A DNA stretch of 64,000 bases from Toxorhynchites rutilus septentrionalis (lineage: Eukaryota; Arthropoda; Insecta; Diptera; Culicidae). The DNA is taken from the NCBI RefSeq assembly GCF_029784135.1, contig NC_073746.1, positions 183,897,983-183,961,982 of the forward strand. The letters are read 5' to 3'. Both the position numbers and the translations under genes were made by a program. Below the pieces are notes generated by a model. The model searched no databases and had not been told where the DNA came from. It saw only the letters and a program-made list of their open reading frames with translations. Of this stretch, positions 10,337 to 22,700 are shown in pieces. Position 1 is the first letter of the stretch, and each line of letters opens with the position of its first letter.

Positions 10337-13300
10337 CGTCAAAAAATCAGGTCAAATTGGTTATTGTGATTAGCTACTTACTTCTAATTTGTTTCTCTAT
10401 TGGATGAGTATGGACTTTTCGGAATAGTTTTTCGTATCACAGCAGTGGGAAAGACTCTTAGTAGTGCGGAAATTTCTTCATGGGACCTCATAATGACAAA
10501 TGTCAACGTAGGCTGTGGTGAACAAGCAACGCCAACATTATTATGTTCCACAACAGGCAGCAGTTATTCGTTATGGGTTCGACAGGTTACCGGCTACATT
10601 TTCAGGTTTCAAAACGTTATATACAAATGTTTATTTTACACAGTATAGATCTAGAATTCAGTGGCCGCTTCGAACAAGTTCAAACGAAACTTGTATTGAA
10701 AAAAGATTTTGAATTAGAGTAAAGGGTGTCAAAGCGGGTTGCTATTTTTTTAACTCCTTTACGTGATCAACAAGATACCCACCGAACTAAAGTGTTTATA
10801 ACCATGAAAATGTTCCCCAATTTCAACTCTATTACCACTAATACATGCAGGAACTCATATACTTTCCCAGCAGTTTTAGCAAGGCCTAAATGTACTCCCT
10901 TGGTTTTCGTAATAATGTTACGGATATTCCCATAGGTTTCAAACATTCCAATTCGTTGGGAATGAGTTGTGTGCAACCATCTACAATCATTCTTGAAATC
11001 TATCATCATTATGAGCATATGATGATTTTGAACAATGCCGCTTCAATGTTTAATTTTAGACATACGTTTGGCAGGAAGGTCCATAACGAGCACTTAACGT
11101 TGCAGAGAGGCACAATTTACCAGGTGATAGTAGGAAAGATGTGAATTGTGATTTCTATTTCAGTACCGCTCTAGGCAACGAGCAGTTAAGACTGAGCGCT
11201 AATTTTGAATGATTTTTAAAGTGTACTGACAGAGTTGCGGCGAACCCACAAATACCATCGGCCCTTTTCAGGGCTAATTTTCTACTCAGAGGTATACATT
11301 TCATTTCTCTGTCTTATTATATCCAAAGTGATAAACAGGCGAATCGGCATGTTCTGTATAATCATCAAGTTCGAGTTCAAAAAAAAAAGCGGACACAATT
11401 TCTAGATGAGCTTCGCCGCTACAATGTAGTATAGCCATTTTCAATTTGTAGCTACTTGGTTGCGATCGCCATGCCAAAAAACACGCATTGGCTGTATTCT
11501 GAAGGTAAATTTTAGAATACGTGTGTACCAGTACAATCCGGACGAAAAGTTCACCCAGCCTGAACGGGAGTCGAACACAAAACTCCCGGTATAATATATC
11601 TTTCAGTCATTGGAACCACACTAGCGACGATTTATGTTCCTAAATTGAGCCCACAAAATTCACTGGTTACACTTAGTGTCTGTTAGAGCCTAACTAAATG
11701 ATTAAAAAAACAGAAATAGTTTCCGCCATCCTCCTGTACAAATAAAATAATCGCCTAGCTTGCGAGAATAAAATGAAACAAATTGTACGTTTAAGATGGA
11801 TTCTTATTCTTTCCAATTTCCTTTTACTAATGCTGATGTTATTTGTTTTTGCTTGTGTAAAGTTTTTTTTCAGATTAATGGTTAACAAAAAACGTTAGGC
11901 GAAAAGCTGATAATATATAGACGAATTTGATGCACATTAAAAGATGTTGTTTTCTAAAAATATATAAATAAGACAAATTATTTATTATTACTTTTTCGCA
12001 CCATCGCTTCTATGCCCTGGATGTTGTATGGACAAAGGGTAAGAATTTTTAAGAATAAAATATATACATATAACTAGGTGGTGGAGTTCTCTGAAATGCA
12101 TACTATTTTGTCCCTAAAAATGTAGAGTATAATAAATAATTCATGTTATTTGCCGGTGGTTCTAAGTTATTATTAAATATTCTGACAAGTTTTCATTATA
12201 CAACTAAGCAGATTTCTCTTTAGATTGATTTTTGTGATAACTTTCATTAAATGAAGAAAAAAACAGTGATTATTCGAACAAAAATTTCAAAATCTTAAAT
12301 CAAGTCCTTTACGAAGTTTAAAAGATTTCAGCTGCTATTGTTTTCAAAAGATGTTGTTGTTTGTTGTTGTTGTTTTTTTTTGGGATCACTACGACACACG
12401 CAATTAATGAATAACTAATGGGACAAACTACCTCGCAACTATATTGTTTTATTATAGTTTATCGGATGTTTTTGGTCAAACTAGTTCTATCTCCAGTAAT
12501 TCGCTAGTACTAGAAAACATTAAGTAACGTATTTGTCAGTTAATAATCACTGCTTTTTTACTGCAAGGTTTTGATCTAGCACAGTTTTAAAACAATACAG
12601 TAGTATAGTAAAAGTACGAAATAATATAGTAGTTTCCTCCACAATGTGATTTGAAGATAGATTCCTACTCTGAGTAACTTTAAACACGTTAACTTACTTT
12701 TTTTTAATTTTCTGTCTTTTCATTCACTTAGCATTTAATTATTATCATTTACAATTAAGAACTATCAAACCTTCTTTTGTCTTATTTTGATATTTGCTTG
12801 ATGTTATTTTTCTTGATCTTGATGGTATTATTACAAACGAACATTATGACATAACCTCAATTTCTCTGCACGATGTTAGTGTGCTTGCTGTTGATGTTAT
12901 AACAGATTTTCAAACTTTCAAAGAAGGAGGCGAGAAATATTTCTTAAACATTAAAGTTAACATTTAAAAAAACCGTAAATATTAACATATATATGAACAA
13001 TAATAATAAGAGTAAAATAGTAGTTTCACTAAAAATCGATAACACTTAATATGTTTTCACTACCGCTAATAGTTAGTTTAGTTTCATTAAAAATCATTCT
13101 CAAATCGAACGTTGTTAGAAAAAAAGTTTATTTTGATTCTCATTTGATTTTATGAACAAATCGAAGCAAATAACGAAAAACTAAAAGTTGTGTGAACGGG
13201 CTAAGGTAATTTGCTAACACAAATCCACCCTGCTGTTCTGAACCAAAAAAAGTAAAAGATAAAAAGGAACAAAGGATTCAAATTTTGAAACAAAAGTTTC

Positions 13301-13774
13301 ATTTTAACAGTAGCTCAACGTGCTGCACATGGTTGAACACGGTTGACAATGCACTACCGAATGTGCGTGTTTCGGGTCCTTGATAATAACTAGTAATCCG
13401 AGACCATAGTTGTTATTCGGGACTCAACATATGAACTCGTAAACACATGTACGTATTTTGTAACTCATCTTGCATCTAATTCGAGTTAGGATTACTGCCT
13501 CACTACCGTATATTCAGAAAAGAGTGGATGTAGCTAGAGTTTGGTAGTTTTTTTTATTAGTAAATTTTTCATTTAATGAACATTGACTTCTTCCTTTCGA
13601 TGTTTACCTTCCTAGGTGAGTTGGGATGTTTTAGTATTCGAATCAAGATGGTGTTTGATCGAGAAGTTGATTTAGATCTTTTCCTCTTGTTCACATCTAG
13701 CATCATCATTGTTGTTGTTGTTATGGATTTTGCCCGGAACTATCATTCGAGGAGCAATACGGTTGTGGGAAATT
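10337..13774. other. Long AT-rich stretch without recognised genes
   Basis: 3.4 kb of low-complexity, AT-rich DNA with stops in all frames, including TGTTG-repeat runs near 12346-12372. The part next to 13774 may be the SCP gene's 3' UTR or 3' flank. The frames at 10400-11144 show no recognisable domain. Confidence 0.3.
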
Positions 13775-13785
13775 TTTATTTTATT
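13775..13785 (-). terminator. Overlapping AATAAA polyadenylation signals
   Basis: On the minus strand two overlapping AATAAA hexamers lie about 41-51 bp downstream of the SCP stop codon, an ordinary place for a proximal poly(A) site. More distal sites are possible. Confidence 0.5.
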
Positions 13786-13825
13786 TCTTTAGATGGTGAA
13801 TCTTCGAATGTTGGTTTTGAACGGC

Positions 13826-13948
13826 TTATTCTGGGATTGGGCCGTACAGGTAGATGGCGGAGCACTTTTCGTTCTCGTTACCCATGAATTGGGCGTACAG
13901 TTCCTGGTATCTCTGCAGGGTGATTCCACCGCGCTTGTTATCCTCATC
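13826..13948 (-). CDS. SCP exon 5 (C-terminus)
   Basis: Acceptor CCCGCCAG|GATGAG; 123 bp ending in TAA at 13826-13828. It encodes DEDNKRGGITLQRYQELY, then FMGNENEKCSAIYLYGP. This frame is not the longest one here, because intron 4 separates it from exon 4 in a different window frame. Confidence 0.92.
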   Translation of the reverse strand, partial: DEDNKRGGITLQRYQELYAQFMGNENEKCSAIYLYGPIPE

Positions 13949-16900
13949 CTGGCGGGGTTGAGAATGAGAAATGGAATGAATACCTTGTGTTCTCTACGTA
14001 ATTTTTGAAACTCAGCCAAAGTCGTCTTTAAAACTATGGTTTGATTATTACTGATGAGTTTAACTTGATTACTTACACTGACAAGGTTGTTGTAGCACTC
14101 ATCTACCAGCTTGATGTCATCCAGGGCGATTCTGGTAATGCAGTTATAACGGTACTCTTCTATGCTGACGAGGCCGTCGTTGTTGATGTCCATCATCTGG
14201 TAGTGAGCATCAATGAAAGCCTTCATGGCCTGTAGGAGGTCATAAAAAACAAATAATTGGAAGATCAATTCACTCGTCTATGGCAAGCATGTTCGCTGTA
14301 CATTTTCATAACTACATTGGGTCCTGTTGGTTGGGTTTAACTATGTATTGTAACTGTTTCATAAACCAAACGCGATGAACGCATGTTTGGTTTATGTCGG
14401 CTAGAGAACTTATCAACTCGCAATTAACATTATGAAGGTGTGCGTGCAGAATTATGCCTATATTTTGATATTGGTATTTGCTCTTGATATTGTCGTTGCT
14501 GATGCGACGACAAAATAGAGACCAGCGCTGACTAGCCGAACTGTCGATTTATAAGAATGTAGTAACTCCGAATGGCGACGACAAACAAAACAAAACGGCA
14601 AAAACCAGGAAATTTACATGTGTGAAAAATATTTCTAACACTCCACTCTTTCGAACACTTTGCTCAATCGAGTAATGGTTTGATTCGATTAGAGTCCGGC
14701 ATCACTTTTTTTCTGTATTATAGTGGCTTTCAACACTTTTTGGCTGGTTCGTCGCTTTACATCCATTTTTGGAGGAATGTCGGGAGTGAGAATTGAACTC
14801 GTGACCTCCAGCGTGAGAGGTACAGATGTTACCACTACGCCAGATCGCCTCCACATCCGACATCACTGTTCATTTGATAACAGCGCTCATAGTAGGCTTA
14901 TCTGAAATATTTTAACAGCAAATTGTTTGAAAACCTGTATCTCTCGACGGAAAAAAATCATGTTGATCCGTTTTGTTTTGAAGAAGTTGTGCAGGATGGA
15001 AACCGAGAAAAGAAGTTTGATATTGGATACTAACATTTAAAATCAGGCGTGGTTAGGTACTAAAAACTCGAAATCGCTGAAAGTGGCTAAAGCTACCGTG
15101 TATGTGCTGAAACGTTTCCGTGAAAACTATGGCTGTTGTTCAGATGGGTAAAAAGACGTGTTGTAGTGGAACTTATAGTCGGAAGCTGAGGATTGAGTTA
15201 TTGAGAATAATTAAGGCTAACCCGGTGATCTGGTACAAATCCAACGAAATTCGGTTTCTACCGAAGAAGATGACTTCGCAAAACTGTCCTCAGGTGAGAC
15301 CAATTAAGACTTTTTGGACCCTTATCAAATCATATTTGAGAAAAAATGTGAAGTCAACCGTAAACTCCTCACAGGGTGGAAGAAAGTGGCTAAAGTCGCA
15401 AATCAGTCTGTGTTGGGTCGGATGGATAGTCTTCGATCGAAAATTCGATCATTGGCCTACGATTGACTGTAATCTAATTTTGTATCGAAGCTCTGTAATA
15501 GAGGACTATAGAGAAAATAAAAGTGAAATACAAATTCATTTCAGAGCGTACTTGGACATAATGAAACCCCACTAAAACACCCACTGCATGACTAATGAAC
15601 TTCAACGAAACACATAGATTTTTACATTTAGTACAAAGAATATTTACAAGCTACCTGCTGTGAGAGCAAAGTATCGAAAAAAAAGTGCGAAAAAAAATTC
15701 TTTAAAACTTGCAATGTATTAAAAATAGATAACAGTGTGATGCAATGATCACGTCCTTCCTCTAGTGAATGAGGAAAGATTAATTATCTACGGATCGACA
15801 TATTTATATACATATTCTGTTACGTTTAAACAAACAATCGGAGATTTAATTTATTACGGAAAACTGTGTGCAGATAATTCCGTGCGAGCGTCAACGTCTG
15901 TGCGGTGACTAAGAATTTTCCGTCACAGTTTTTATTCCGTTGGTTTAATGTTTTGTTTATAATTTCCAAATTTACACATTATTCTCGGTTTTAGGCAGAC
16001 GTAGTCATGAAAACATTCTGAAGGAACAAAAGCGACCTTGAAGGTTACTGGTATAAACCATTTTTACTTACCTTGGGGAAATCGGCATAGGACTTGCCAA
16101 CGCAGGTCTGCTTAACGGCCTGTTTGAATTCATCGGTGGTGATTTTGCCGTCCTTTAGGATAAAGAAATGAGGAAAAATTAATATGGAAACTAACAGACC
16201 GATTATTTCAAATCAAGAGACAGAGTAAACACTGTGTATAATCAACAAGTAATGTGATAGGAGTGCGAACACACGGAACATTTTCACACGTGACTTATTT
16301 TTCGCTCAGTATGATGCCTCATGCGGTCGGATAAACAGGCGAAAAAGGTGCCGTGAAGCGTTGGCACGCGAGAAATAACATAATCACATACTTGGAGCTG
16401 TTAATGAACACTCGGTTTACGGTGACTGGAAAAACGGAAGATTTATGGAGACATTTAAAACAAACTAACAGGAGGTCGTGCTGTTCGATGCGCTTAGAAT
16501 CGTTTGTGTGTGTCGAAAGAATTGATTCTGTTGCCAATTTAAGTTACCGATATTAGGGGCCATTCTCACTGGGGGGAACGTCACGGAACCCAATTTTCCG
16601 TCCCGTTAAATGAGAATGGACAGAAACCGAAATTTTGATGTGTTTTCGCCATAGGATCAGCAACGCGTAGGCTATCAGCTACTTACCTTGTCAAAATCAG
16701 CAAGGGCAGAGATCTCATCCCACAGAGCCTTCATGATGGTTTTGTATTCATTCAGGCGGGCTGGGTTGATGGTGCCCTTGCCTTCAACGACGGTGGCGCG
16801 GAGGGCCATGCACTGGAAATCGTTGTTATCCAGGAAACCATTGTTGTCAATGTCTATTGGAAGAATGTATAAGAGCGAAGTGTTAAAATAGAATATGAAG

Positions 16901-19900
16901 GACAAACAGCTGTTTTAAAATCTAGGAAAAATAGAACAGGGGCGGAATTTGGTATACGGAATTGTATGACAGCGCCCCTAGTGGTCGGTTCTTGAGTTTC
17001 TTTTATCATTGGTTTATTTTTGAAGTGTTACTCTTTCTGAAAATACACAATTCGTTTTGTTTCGCCCTGGTTGAGTGGGACGAAAGCCGAGAGAAGCAAA
17101 TTGACAAGATGATTTTTGGACATCCATGTCGAAAATCCGATTGGGTTAGCTACAGATATCGCAAAATCATTGTGTATTCCGTATACGGTATCCGTTTTCG
17201 TTAATAGAAAACTGATTTTAAAATGGATCGAAGTATGCGTTGTTACCATTGACAGCGTTCGAAGGGTTTGGAGGTAACCATTCTAGAAGATGTTGCAAGC
17301 AATTATAAGTCTGTTTCCGTTCACAAACTTGCAAAATGTCTGACCTGGCAACGAATCGAAACTATGAGTATTTACAATCAAGAGTGCTTGCTAAAGCGTT
17401 TTCTACAGTAAGTATTTTCTAGCATATGAAGAACCTGCAAAGTTTTGACCCGATTTTCACTGAGCTGTCATTACTGCCTAGAGGCACTTCAGTGGTTTCG
17501 TAACAATGGAGTGTATTTCAACAAAATCCTAGCAAGGTTGAGCATATTATTATTTATATTTAATCCCAAGTTATTTTTAGGTTATATTTATTCTCAAGGC
17601 AGGTAAACGTGAAAGTGTGACTCCCAAAGCGTATAAACAAATCAATCTAACATCGGTCATCTTGAAAATGATGGAAACGATCATTGATCTCCATACAACG
17701 CAGACATGATGGCTAAACATCATATCTGAACAGGAGACCATTGAACAAATTTCAATTTGCCTATCAAGCAAATAAATCAACAGAAACAATGCTTCACACG
17801 TGAATTTCAAGTCTTTAGACGCTAAATAAATCTCATTTACAGCAGCATTTGACATGCATCCCACAATTTTAAAAATAAAGCTATGAAAAAATGTGGTTTT
17901 AACATGTGCTATGCTAACCAACCGACTAATAACAGCAGGATTAGGAGGATATACATCACCAACGAAATTAACAAGAGGTTGCCCTCAAGAAAGAGTTCTG
18001 CCTCCTTTAAAGTGGTCTCTAGTTGTCAATGATCTTATTAATAAGTTTATTAATTAATTATAAATTAATCAATTGATGATTCTACTCAAAAATGGGTGTA
18101 CTTGTTTTAGTGTGAATGCAAGCAAAAGTTTGTTTACATGTCAACAGAAGTTTGTACAATCGATTCATTCCGTTTAAGTTGCTTGTTTTCGCTACAACCA
18201 GAATAGATCTTGAGATAAGAAAGAAAATTCTGCACACTTGGTGTACTGAAAAGTGTGCTACCTTCAACCAAATCTAATCCAGTACTACAGTGGCTTTCAG
18301 ACAATAATATCCATTTCGTCGAGAATCAATCCACCAAATTGTCCAGAGCTCCGATCAATTGAACGTTACTGGGCGATTATGAAAAGGATTTTCAAGAAGG
18401 AGGGAACAGTTTCCCAAGCTATGGTGGAATTCAGAGAAAATTGGATAGCGGAGGAAAATATTTTGACTCATACTAGCCACACTATTGTTTCACACTGTAC
18501 TGATCTTCAATAAACCAAAAACAAAAGTTGAAAAAATAATCGCGTTTTATTTTTATTCACGAATAGATGTTGCTATAGACTTTTCGATACAGTCCTTAAT
18601 CTAGCTTATGTAGTATACGAAGTCGTAGGATTCGATGATGACAAAATCATTTTAGTGAGGGCTAAATGAGAGTGTGCTATTTCCAATGGAATGCGAACAG
18701 CAAACAGTTCTAACTACACACTCAAAAAGTGTAACTTCGAAGGACTTAGCGTTAATCCTTCAAAAACAGTCATAATTCCATTCACCAGGAATAGAAAGTA
18801 TAAGAATGCGACAATTGGAGCATTCACAACAAACCAAATATTTAGGTATCATGCTTGACCAAAAACTCAATTGGAACGACCAATTGGAGTATACAATATC
18901 TAAAGCTCATACTACTCTCTGGACTTGTAGCAGTTTATTCGGGAAAAAGTGTTTATTCGAGAATGATTCACATATGTTTCGATAAACTACAACGTCAAGC
19001 ATGCTTATCAATATCGGGAGCAATGATCAGCGCACCCTCTAGATGCTCATTTACACCATCTACCCTTGCACCAATTTGTGCAACTTGAAGCAGAAAAAGG
19101 TGATCTCAGCCGCCTCGCACACCGGAGCAATAAGCAACTAGCAAGCAGCAATACAAAATATGCAACAGGCAATATATTTCGTTGTACTCCGCATACCAAA
19201 GCAATAAAAGCGCCTGACATTATGCAAACAATCTGCTTAATCAACGAAACTTGCCAAATTAAATTCGATATAGTTGCTTTTCAACCGACACGTCGTGTTA
19301 CTAGCGATGTTGCTCAACAAAGGCGATATCGATATAGTATTGCGTCGGTGTGCGAAATCAACAAAAATGCAATGCAAAAACCCATTGGCGATAATATTGC
19401 TTATTGCATGTTACCAGTAGCCAGTTGTATATTGCTCCGGCTTGCGAGGCTTAGGCTTAAACGTGCAATACATTTTCTAGAAGGAGATCTGAAGGGGCAT
19501 TTACAACACCCGAAAGATCTTCAACTGAACACTACAGTAAGCATAAATGAAGACTTGATGGAAACAAAAATTATCTTCAGTGTTTGATTAAGTTGAATCG
19601 TAGCTTATGGGAAGAAGGTAGTCCTAAAACTCGTCCAGGATCACTCATGTTTTATACCGATGAATCTATAGGAGCTGGGATTACTGGTACAGGGATCGAC
19701 ATGTCAATTCCAATGGGACAGTGGTCTACTGTTTTTCACACAGAAATACATGTTATTCTAACATGTACAAATATGTGTTTGGCTGGCAAATACAGGTGTG
19801 TCAATGTCTGTATCTTCTCAGATTGGCAAGCAGCTCTTGATACATTGAAAGCACACACAGCTAGTTTGGGTATGTATTTTATTCTTAAAACAACTATCTG

Positions 19901-22660
19901 CTACTAACAATGATTATCTATACTGTCAACTGGAGGGCTCTATCAACACCAAGCCAATCCATATTAGTCATTTATCCTCGTAACAGAATAACACGTAGAC
20001 TACTTAGCTTGGATAAGGCAGTTTTGAGTACGTTGACCGGTCTATTGACCGGACACTGTCCGAGCAGGTATAACCTCAAAAAAAATTGGAAAACTAACAG
20101 ATGATAATTGTCGTTTCTGTAATTTTGGAGCTAAAACATGGGAACATTTACTGTGTCAATGCAGTGTATTAATTCAGCAAATACTGCGGATTCTTGGAAA
20201 GGGCATTCTTATGTCCAACGAAACTTGGTCTGCTGATCCAAAAAGCTAAGTAACTTCATAAAACAAGTCAATGCTTCTTGGGGGGAGATGCAAAGTCCTA
20301 ATGCGACCATCATTTATTTCCTGACAGATGGAACGAACTGACAATACATATATATAGTGAACAAACTAATGGTCCCAGTGGTTCAATGTTTCCACAGAAG
20401 AAGAAGAAGAGGTTGAGCTGATTTTACGATTCCGGATTCAATGTGCATCTAAGAGCTTTGGTAAGTCTTTTTTTGATTACCCCATAAAAAAAGCGAATAC
20501 TTGCACACTTTATTAACACTAATAGAATCTTAACGTGATTTGATGTATTTGTCACCGAGAGACTCTTTATTTAGAAGAGGGTTGAAGCTATGGCTGCATG
20601 TAGTATCAGATCTTGATGCATATATGCGATAATAATTTCCAAACATTTCCACGAATCAAAAGGTCAAAATAGGTCGACGTCAAACAAAAAATCTATCGTG
20701 AGGCATCTCGCGTTTTAATGGGAATACGATATGTTTTGCATATTTAAAGCCGCCACATTTCCAAATGCAAAACAAAACGGAGAGCAAGCAACCGCCAGAG
20801 GTCGCTTTATGTACATAATGTACCTCTGAAACGAGCCAACAACTCCTCAACAAGTGCATGGAAATTTTCCCGGGATATTTGTTCGATAAAAACATCATTT
20901 TCTATGTTTATTGCCTCTTACCCCTCAGGGTAGCTTCTCGCGGTACAGGTAGATCCATTGCATATCCATGGCTATTAAATTTGGTTAATTGTTGAACATA
21001 AATTACAACTCTTCAGTCAAAGGGTGTCGTAATTTCTCAATATGTCAAACTATAAATGGGACGAAGTTATTCCTCGGGGAACATTTTTTTTTCAGAATTA
21101 AATTCCAAATAATAGTCAACGGTTCAATACTACTCTGTGTCCATGCTTGCGTTGCCTTTTTCGTATGATATAAAACGAGAAAAAAATTAAGTGCTTCCAC
21201 TGCAATGGAAATTAGTTAGTAGAATTTCTAATATTATAATTATTAAAATATTGTAACCATAATTCAATCCAATAACTGAACAATTGACGATGTATAGCAA
21301 TCATATCCATCAGCTGGCGCAAGTTGAATTTGTTTGATTATGCTTTACACTCAGAAATGTTTTCCTCGCAGATGCTTTTCTCAAACTCTTCGTAAAGGCA
21401 AGATTAAATTATGATTTCCGAGAATTGGCCTTGTTGCACATAGAATTTCAAGGGACTAAGAATGAGTCTTAAAATACAATGTAAATTCTTGGAATTTATT
21501 CGTTGAGGTATGGGATATGTTCTTTAATTGAATATGTTGAAGCGAAATTTAGTAATGCTGTTGTTCATCCCAAATATTTTCATTATTTATCACATTATGA
21601 CAAATACAATTAGCATCTACAGAACTATCGTAACAGGTCAACCTTAGCAGGAACGAGCTAACGAAGTGTTTCGCGATGGAAGAAAAAAAACAAACACTTT
21701 TTGGATGATTTCAAAATGATCCAACATCTAATGAATCAACAGTATTGTCAAACAACGTCTCGGGAAAGCTCATTCCCATAAAAAACAAAACCAAAAGAGA
21801 ATGAATGTGGGCGTAGTGTCACAACATTCTGTTATATTCTGTCCCGGGCCACTGCTCCGAATTAAATACGATCAAGGGACGGCAGTTCCGTATCTAAATT
21901 GTTTATAGAACCTGTAGCCTGTTTTTTTTTCGTTTGTCTCAACCAGCACGCGACAAGATAATGTGTTCCGCAAGTAGGCACTAATTAATGAGGGTAGGGA
22001 ACGGGCCAAGATTTCGCCAACTTCGCTGGGATAAACGATGACCTACGACTATTTCTACTGCGTTACGGCGGACCATAAAAGGTCGGAACAGAAGTCGTAG
22101 GTTGCATTTCGGCTGTACCACCATTCCCAGGCCACATTCTCAACGTGTTTGCGATTTAATTACATCTAGCGCAACTTAACGCTATGATGAATACGTTCAC
22201 ACGAGTTATTAAGCCGCAACGCTTGTTGTTGGGTTATAAATAGAACCTTCGGACCTTTGGTGACTTCGCGCAGGATACGGTGAAAGAATTTCTTCTCGTG
22301 ATAAGAATCAACAAAACCTGTTGTACGACCGTTGGTCTTTTGTGCAATTTTGTTACTACATTTTCGCTACGGGATAATGAGGGTATTAATAGCTGCTATG
22401 AATTAAAATTAGTAACATTTCATATACTTGGTTCCCACTACCGGGATCGTTGCTTCTCGCGTAACATGAGAAGACGTTGGTCTTATTGGTGGTGTTATGA
22501 ATGTAACGAAATTAATGTGAGCATTTTCAATGAACAATTTTTTGTTGTTTCCGTCTATTGAATAATGGAACACAACGCTTATGTTAATGCTAGTCTGGTG
22601 ATACGTACCGTACATGTGACCAACAATGAATTCGACGCGTTTGTCCCACGAGTAACTCAT
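13826..22660 (-). CDS. Sarcoplasmic calcium-binding protein (five coding exons)
   Basis: The joined exons 22660-22609, 16853-16687, 16152-16072, 14229-14077 and 13948-13826 give 576 bp, encoding 191 residues plus stop. All introns are GT-AG and all phases agree. The protein starts MSYSWDKRVEF, as insect SCPs do, and its length fits the family (about 185-190). Three canonical EF-hand loops are visible: DIDNNGFLDNND (18-29), DFDKDGKITTDE (70-81) and DINNDGLVSIEE (114-125). The fourth EF-hand position near the C-terminus lacks a canonical loop, as in known SCPs. The family consists of soluble cytosolic Ca2+ buffers of invertebrate muscle and neurons; the role here is inferred from that. Intron 1 (5.75 kb) and intron 3 (1.84 kb) are filled with transposon remnants, but no exon is damaged. 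Confidence 0.93.
14077..14229 (-). CDS. SCP exon 4 (third EF-hand)
   Basis: Acceptor CTCCTACAG|GCCATG, donor GTCAGT|GTAAGT; 153 bp, 51 codons. It carries AMKAFIDAHYQMM followed by the loop DINNDGLVSIEE. Intron 4 downstream is only 128 bp. Confidence 0.92.
14706..14855 (-). mobile_element. tRNA-derived SINE (copy 1)
   Basis: On the minus strand the 5' head GGAGGCGATC carries an A box (TGGCGTAGTGG) and a B box (GAGTTCAATTCTC). A tRNA-unrelated body (GACGAACCAGCC) and an A-rich tail follow. It is flanked by TCCGGCATCAC (14695-14705) and TCCGACATCAC (14856-14866), an 11-bp target duplication. It lies in SCP intron 3 in the same orientation as the gene. A second copy is at 28028-28179. Confidence 0.88.
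15000..15540 (+). pseudogene. DD37E-type Tc1/mariner transposase remnant
   Basis: The helix-turn-helix region reads KSLKVAKATVYVLKRF at about 15070-15118. After an internal deletion the C-terminal part EIRFLPKKM...NCPQVRPIKTFW follows (15245-15318), where the catalytic glutamate position of RPIE is now lysine. An SLRSKIRSLAYD-like end follows in another frame. Frameshifts and the deletion make it inactive. It lies in SCP intron 3, antisense to the gene. Confidence 0.6.
16072..16152 (-). CDS. SCP exon 3 (second half of EF-hand 2)
   Basis: Acceptor TCCTAAAG|GACGGC, donor CCCAAG|GTAAGT; 81 bp, 27 codons: DGKITTDEFKQAVKQTCVGK then SYADFPK. It completes the second EF-hand loop that begins with DFDK in exon 2. 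It is too short to stand out as an open frame, but it is fixed by splice sites, phase and family alignment. Confidence 0.92.
16687..16853 (-). CDS. SCP exon 2 (first EF-hand)
   Basis: Acceptor CCAATAG|ACATTG, donor GACAAG|GTAAGT; 167 bp. The first aspartate codon of the DIDNNGFLDNND loop is split between exons 1 and 2. Further family residues are CMALRATVVEGKG and ALWDEISALADFDK. Confidence 0.93.
18080..18545 (+). pseudogene. IS630/Tc1-type transposase fragment nested in the LOA LINE
   Basis: INPPNCPELRSIERYWAIMK at 18330-18390 matches the C-terminal catalytic block (PELRPIE) of DD37E/Tc1-like transposases, and KEGTVSQAMVEFRENW follows. The glutamate is kept, but nothing of the N-terminal half is recognisable. 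It separates two RT segments of the host LINE. Confidence 0.6.
19112..19450. mobile_element. 339-bp inverted-repeat element (MITE-like) inside the LOA LINE
   Basis: The first 28 bp (GCCTCGCACACCGGAGCAAT...) and the reverse complement of the last 28 bp agree at 24 positions. Removing it brings together GDL and RLKRAIHFLEGDLKGH of the LINE. CTCAG and CTTAG at the edges may be a worn target duplication. It has no coding capacity. Part of another copy is at 50603-50673. Confidence 0.7.
20411..22608. other. Remainder of SCP intron 1, no recognised element
   Basis: 2.2 kb with no supported coding sequence. A TATAAATAG at 22236 on the plus strand and a CCTACGACT...AGTCGTAGG inverted repeat (22042-22105) are isolated motifs without a partner. 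Confidence 0.3.
22609..22660 (-). CDS. SCP exon 1 (start codon)
   Basis: ATG at 22660-22658 in a good context (CAAAATG), encoding MSYSWDKRVEFIVGHMY plus one base. The donor is TACG|GTACGT at 22608. The start is chosen because the N-terminal MSYSWDKRVEF matches insect SCPs and the phase joins exactly to exon 2. Confidence 0.9.
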
Positions 22661-22700
22661 TTTGATTTGTGTTTTAATTTAGGTTCTACTTGAACTAACT
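22661..22700 (-). promoter_or_regulatory. SCP 5' UTR and probable upstream splice acceptor
   Basis: On the minus strand a pyrimidine tract (TTTCTTTTTTTAACTGCAG) ends with AG at 22700-22699, followed by 38 nt to the ATG. This suggests a non-coding first exon farther upstream (higher coordinates). The alternative is that transcription starts nearby and this AG is chance. Confidence 0.4.

Larger units (their letters stand above)
17545..20410 (+). pseudogene. Decayed LOA-type LINE (RT plus RNase H)
   Basis: Reading across frames, the order is that of a non-LTR reverse transcriptase. It runs VIFIPKAGKRE and INLTSVILKMMETIIDLH (17550-17690), RGCPQERVLPPL and VVNDL (about 17970-18035), EVVGFDDDK and GLSVNPSKTVIIPFTR (18620-18795), and LGIMLDQKLNWNDQL (18845-18890). 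Then comes an RNase H-like FYTDES...FSDWQAAL (19650-19845) and a terminal LTGLLTGHCPSRY with CRFC...HLLCQC (20035-20160). The RT active site is D-D-D after an altered F. Many stops and frameshifts are present. It is split by a Tc1-like remnant (about 18080-18540) and an inverted-repeat element (19112-19450). It lies in SCP intron 1, antisense to the gene. Confidence 0.8.

Noticed and set aside
13576..13887. 103-codon plus-strand frame at the SCP 3' end
   Set aside because: It overlaps SCP exon 5 and its 3' flank on the opposite strand and shows no family; a shadow of the real gene.
22230..22250. TATAAATAG at 22236 as a plus-strand promoter
   Set aside because: No initiator at the right distance and no coding sequence downstream on that strand; it lies in SCP intron 1.
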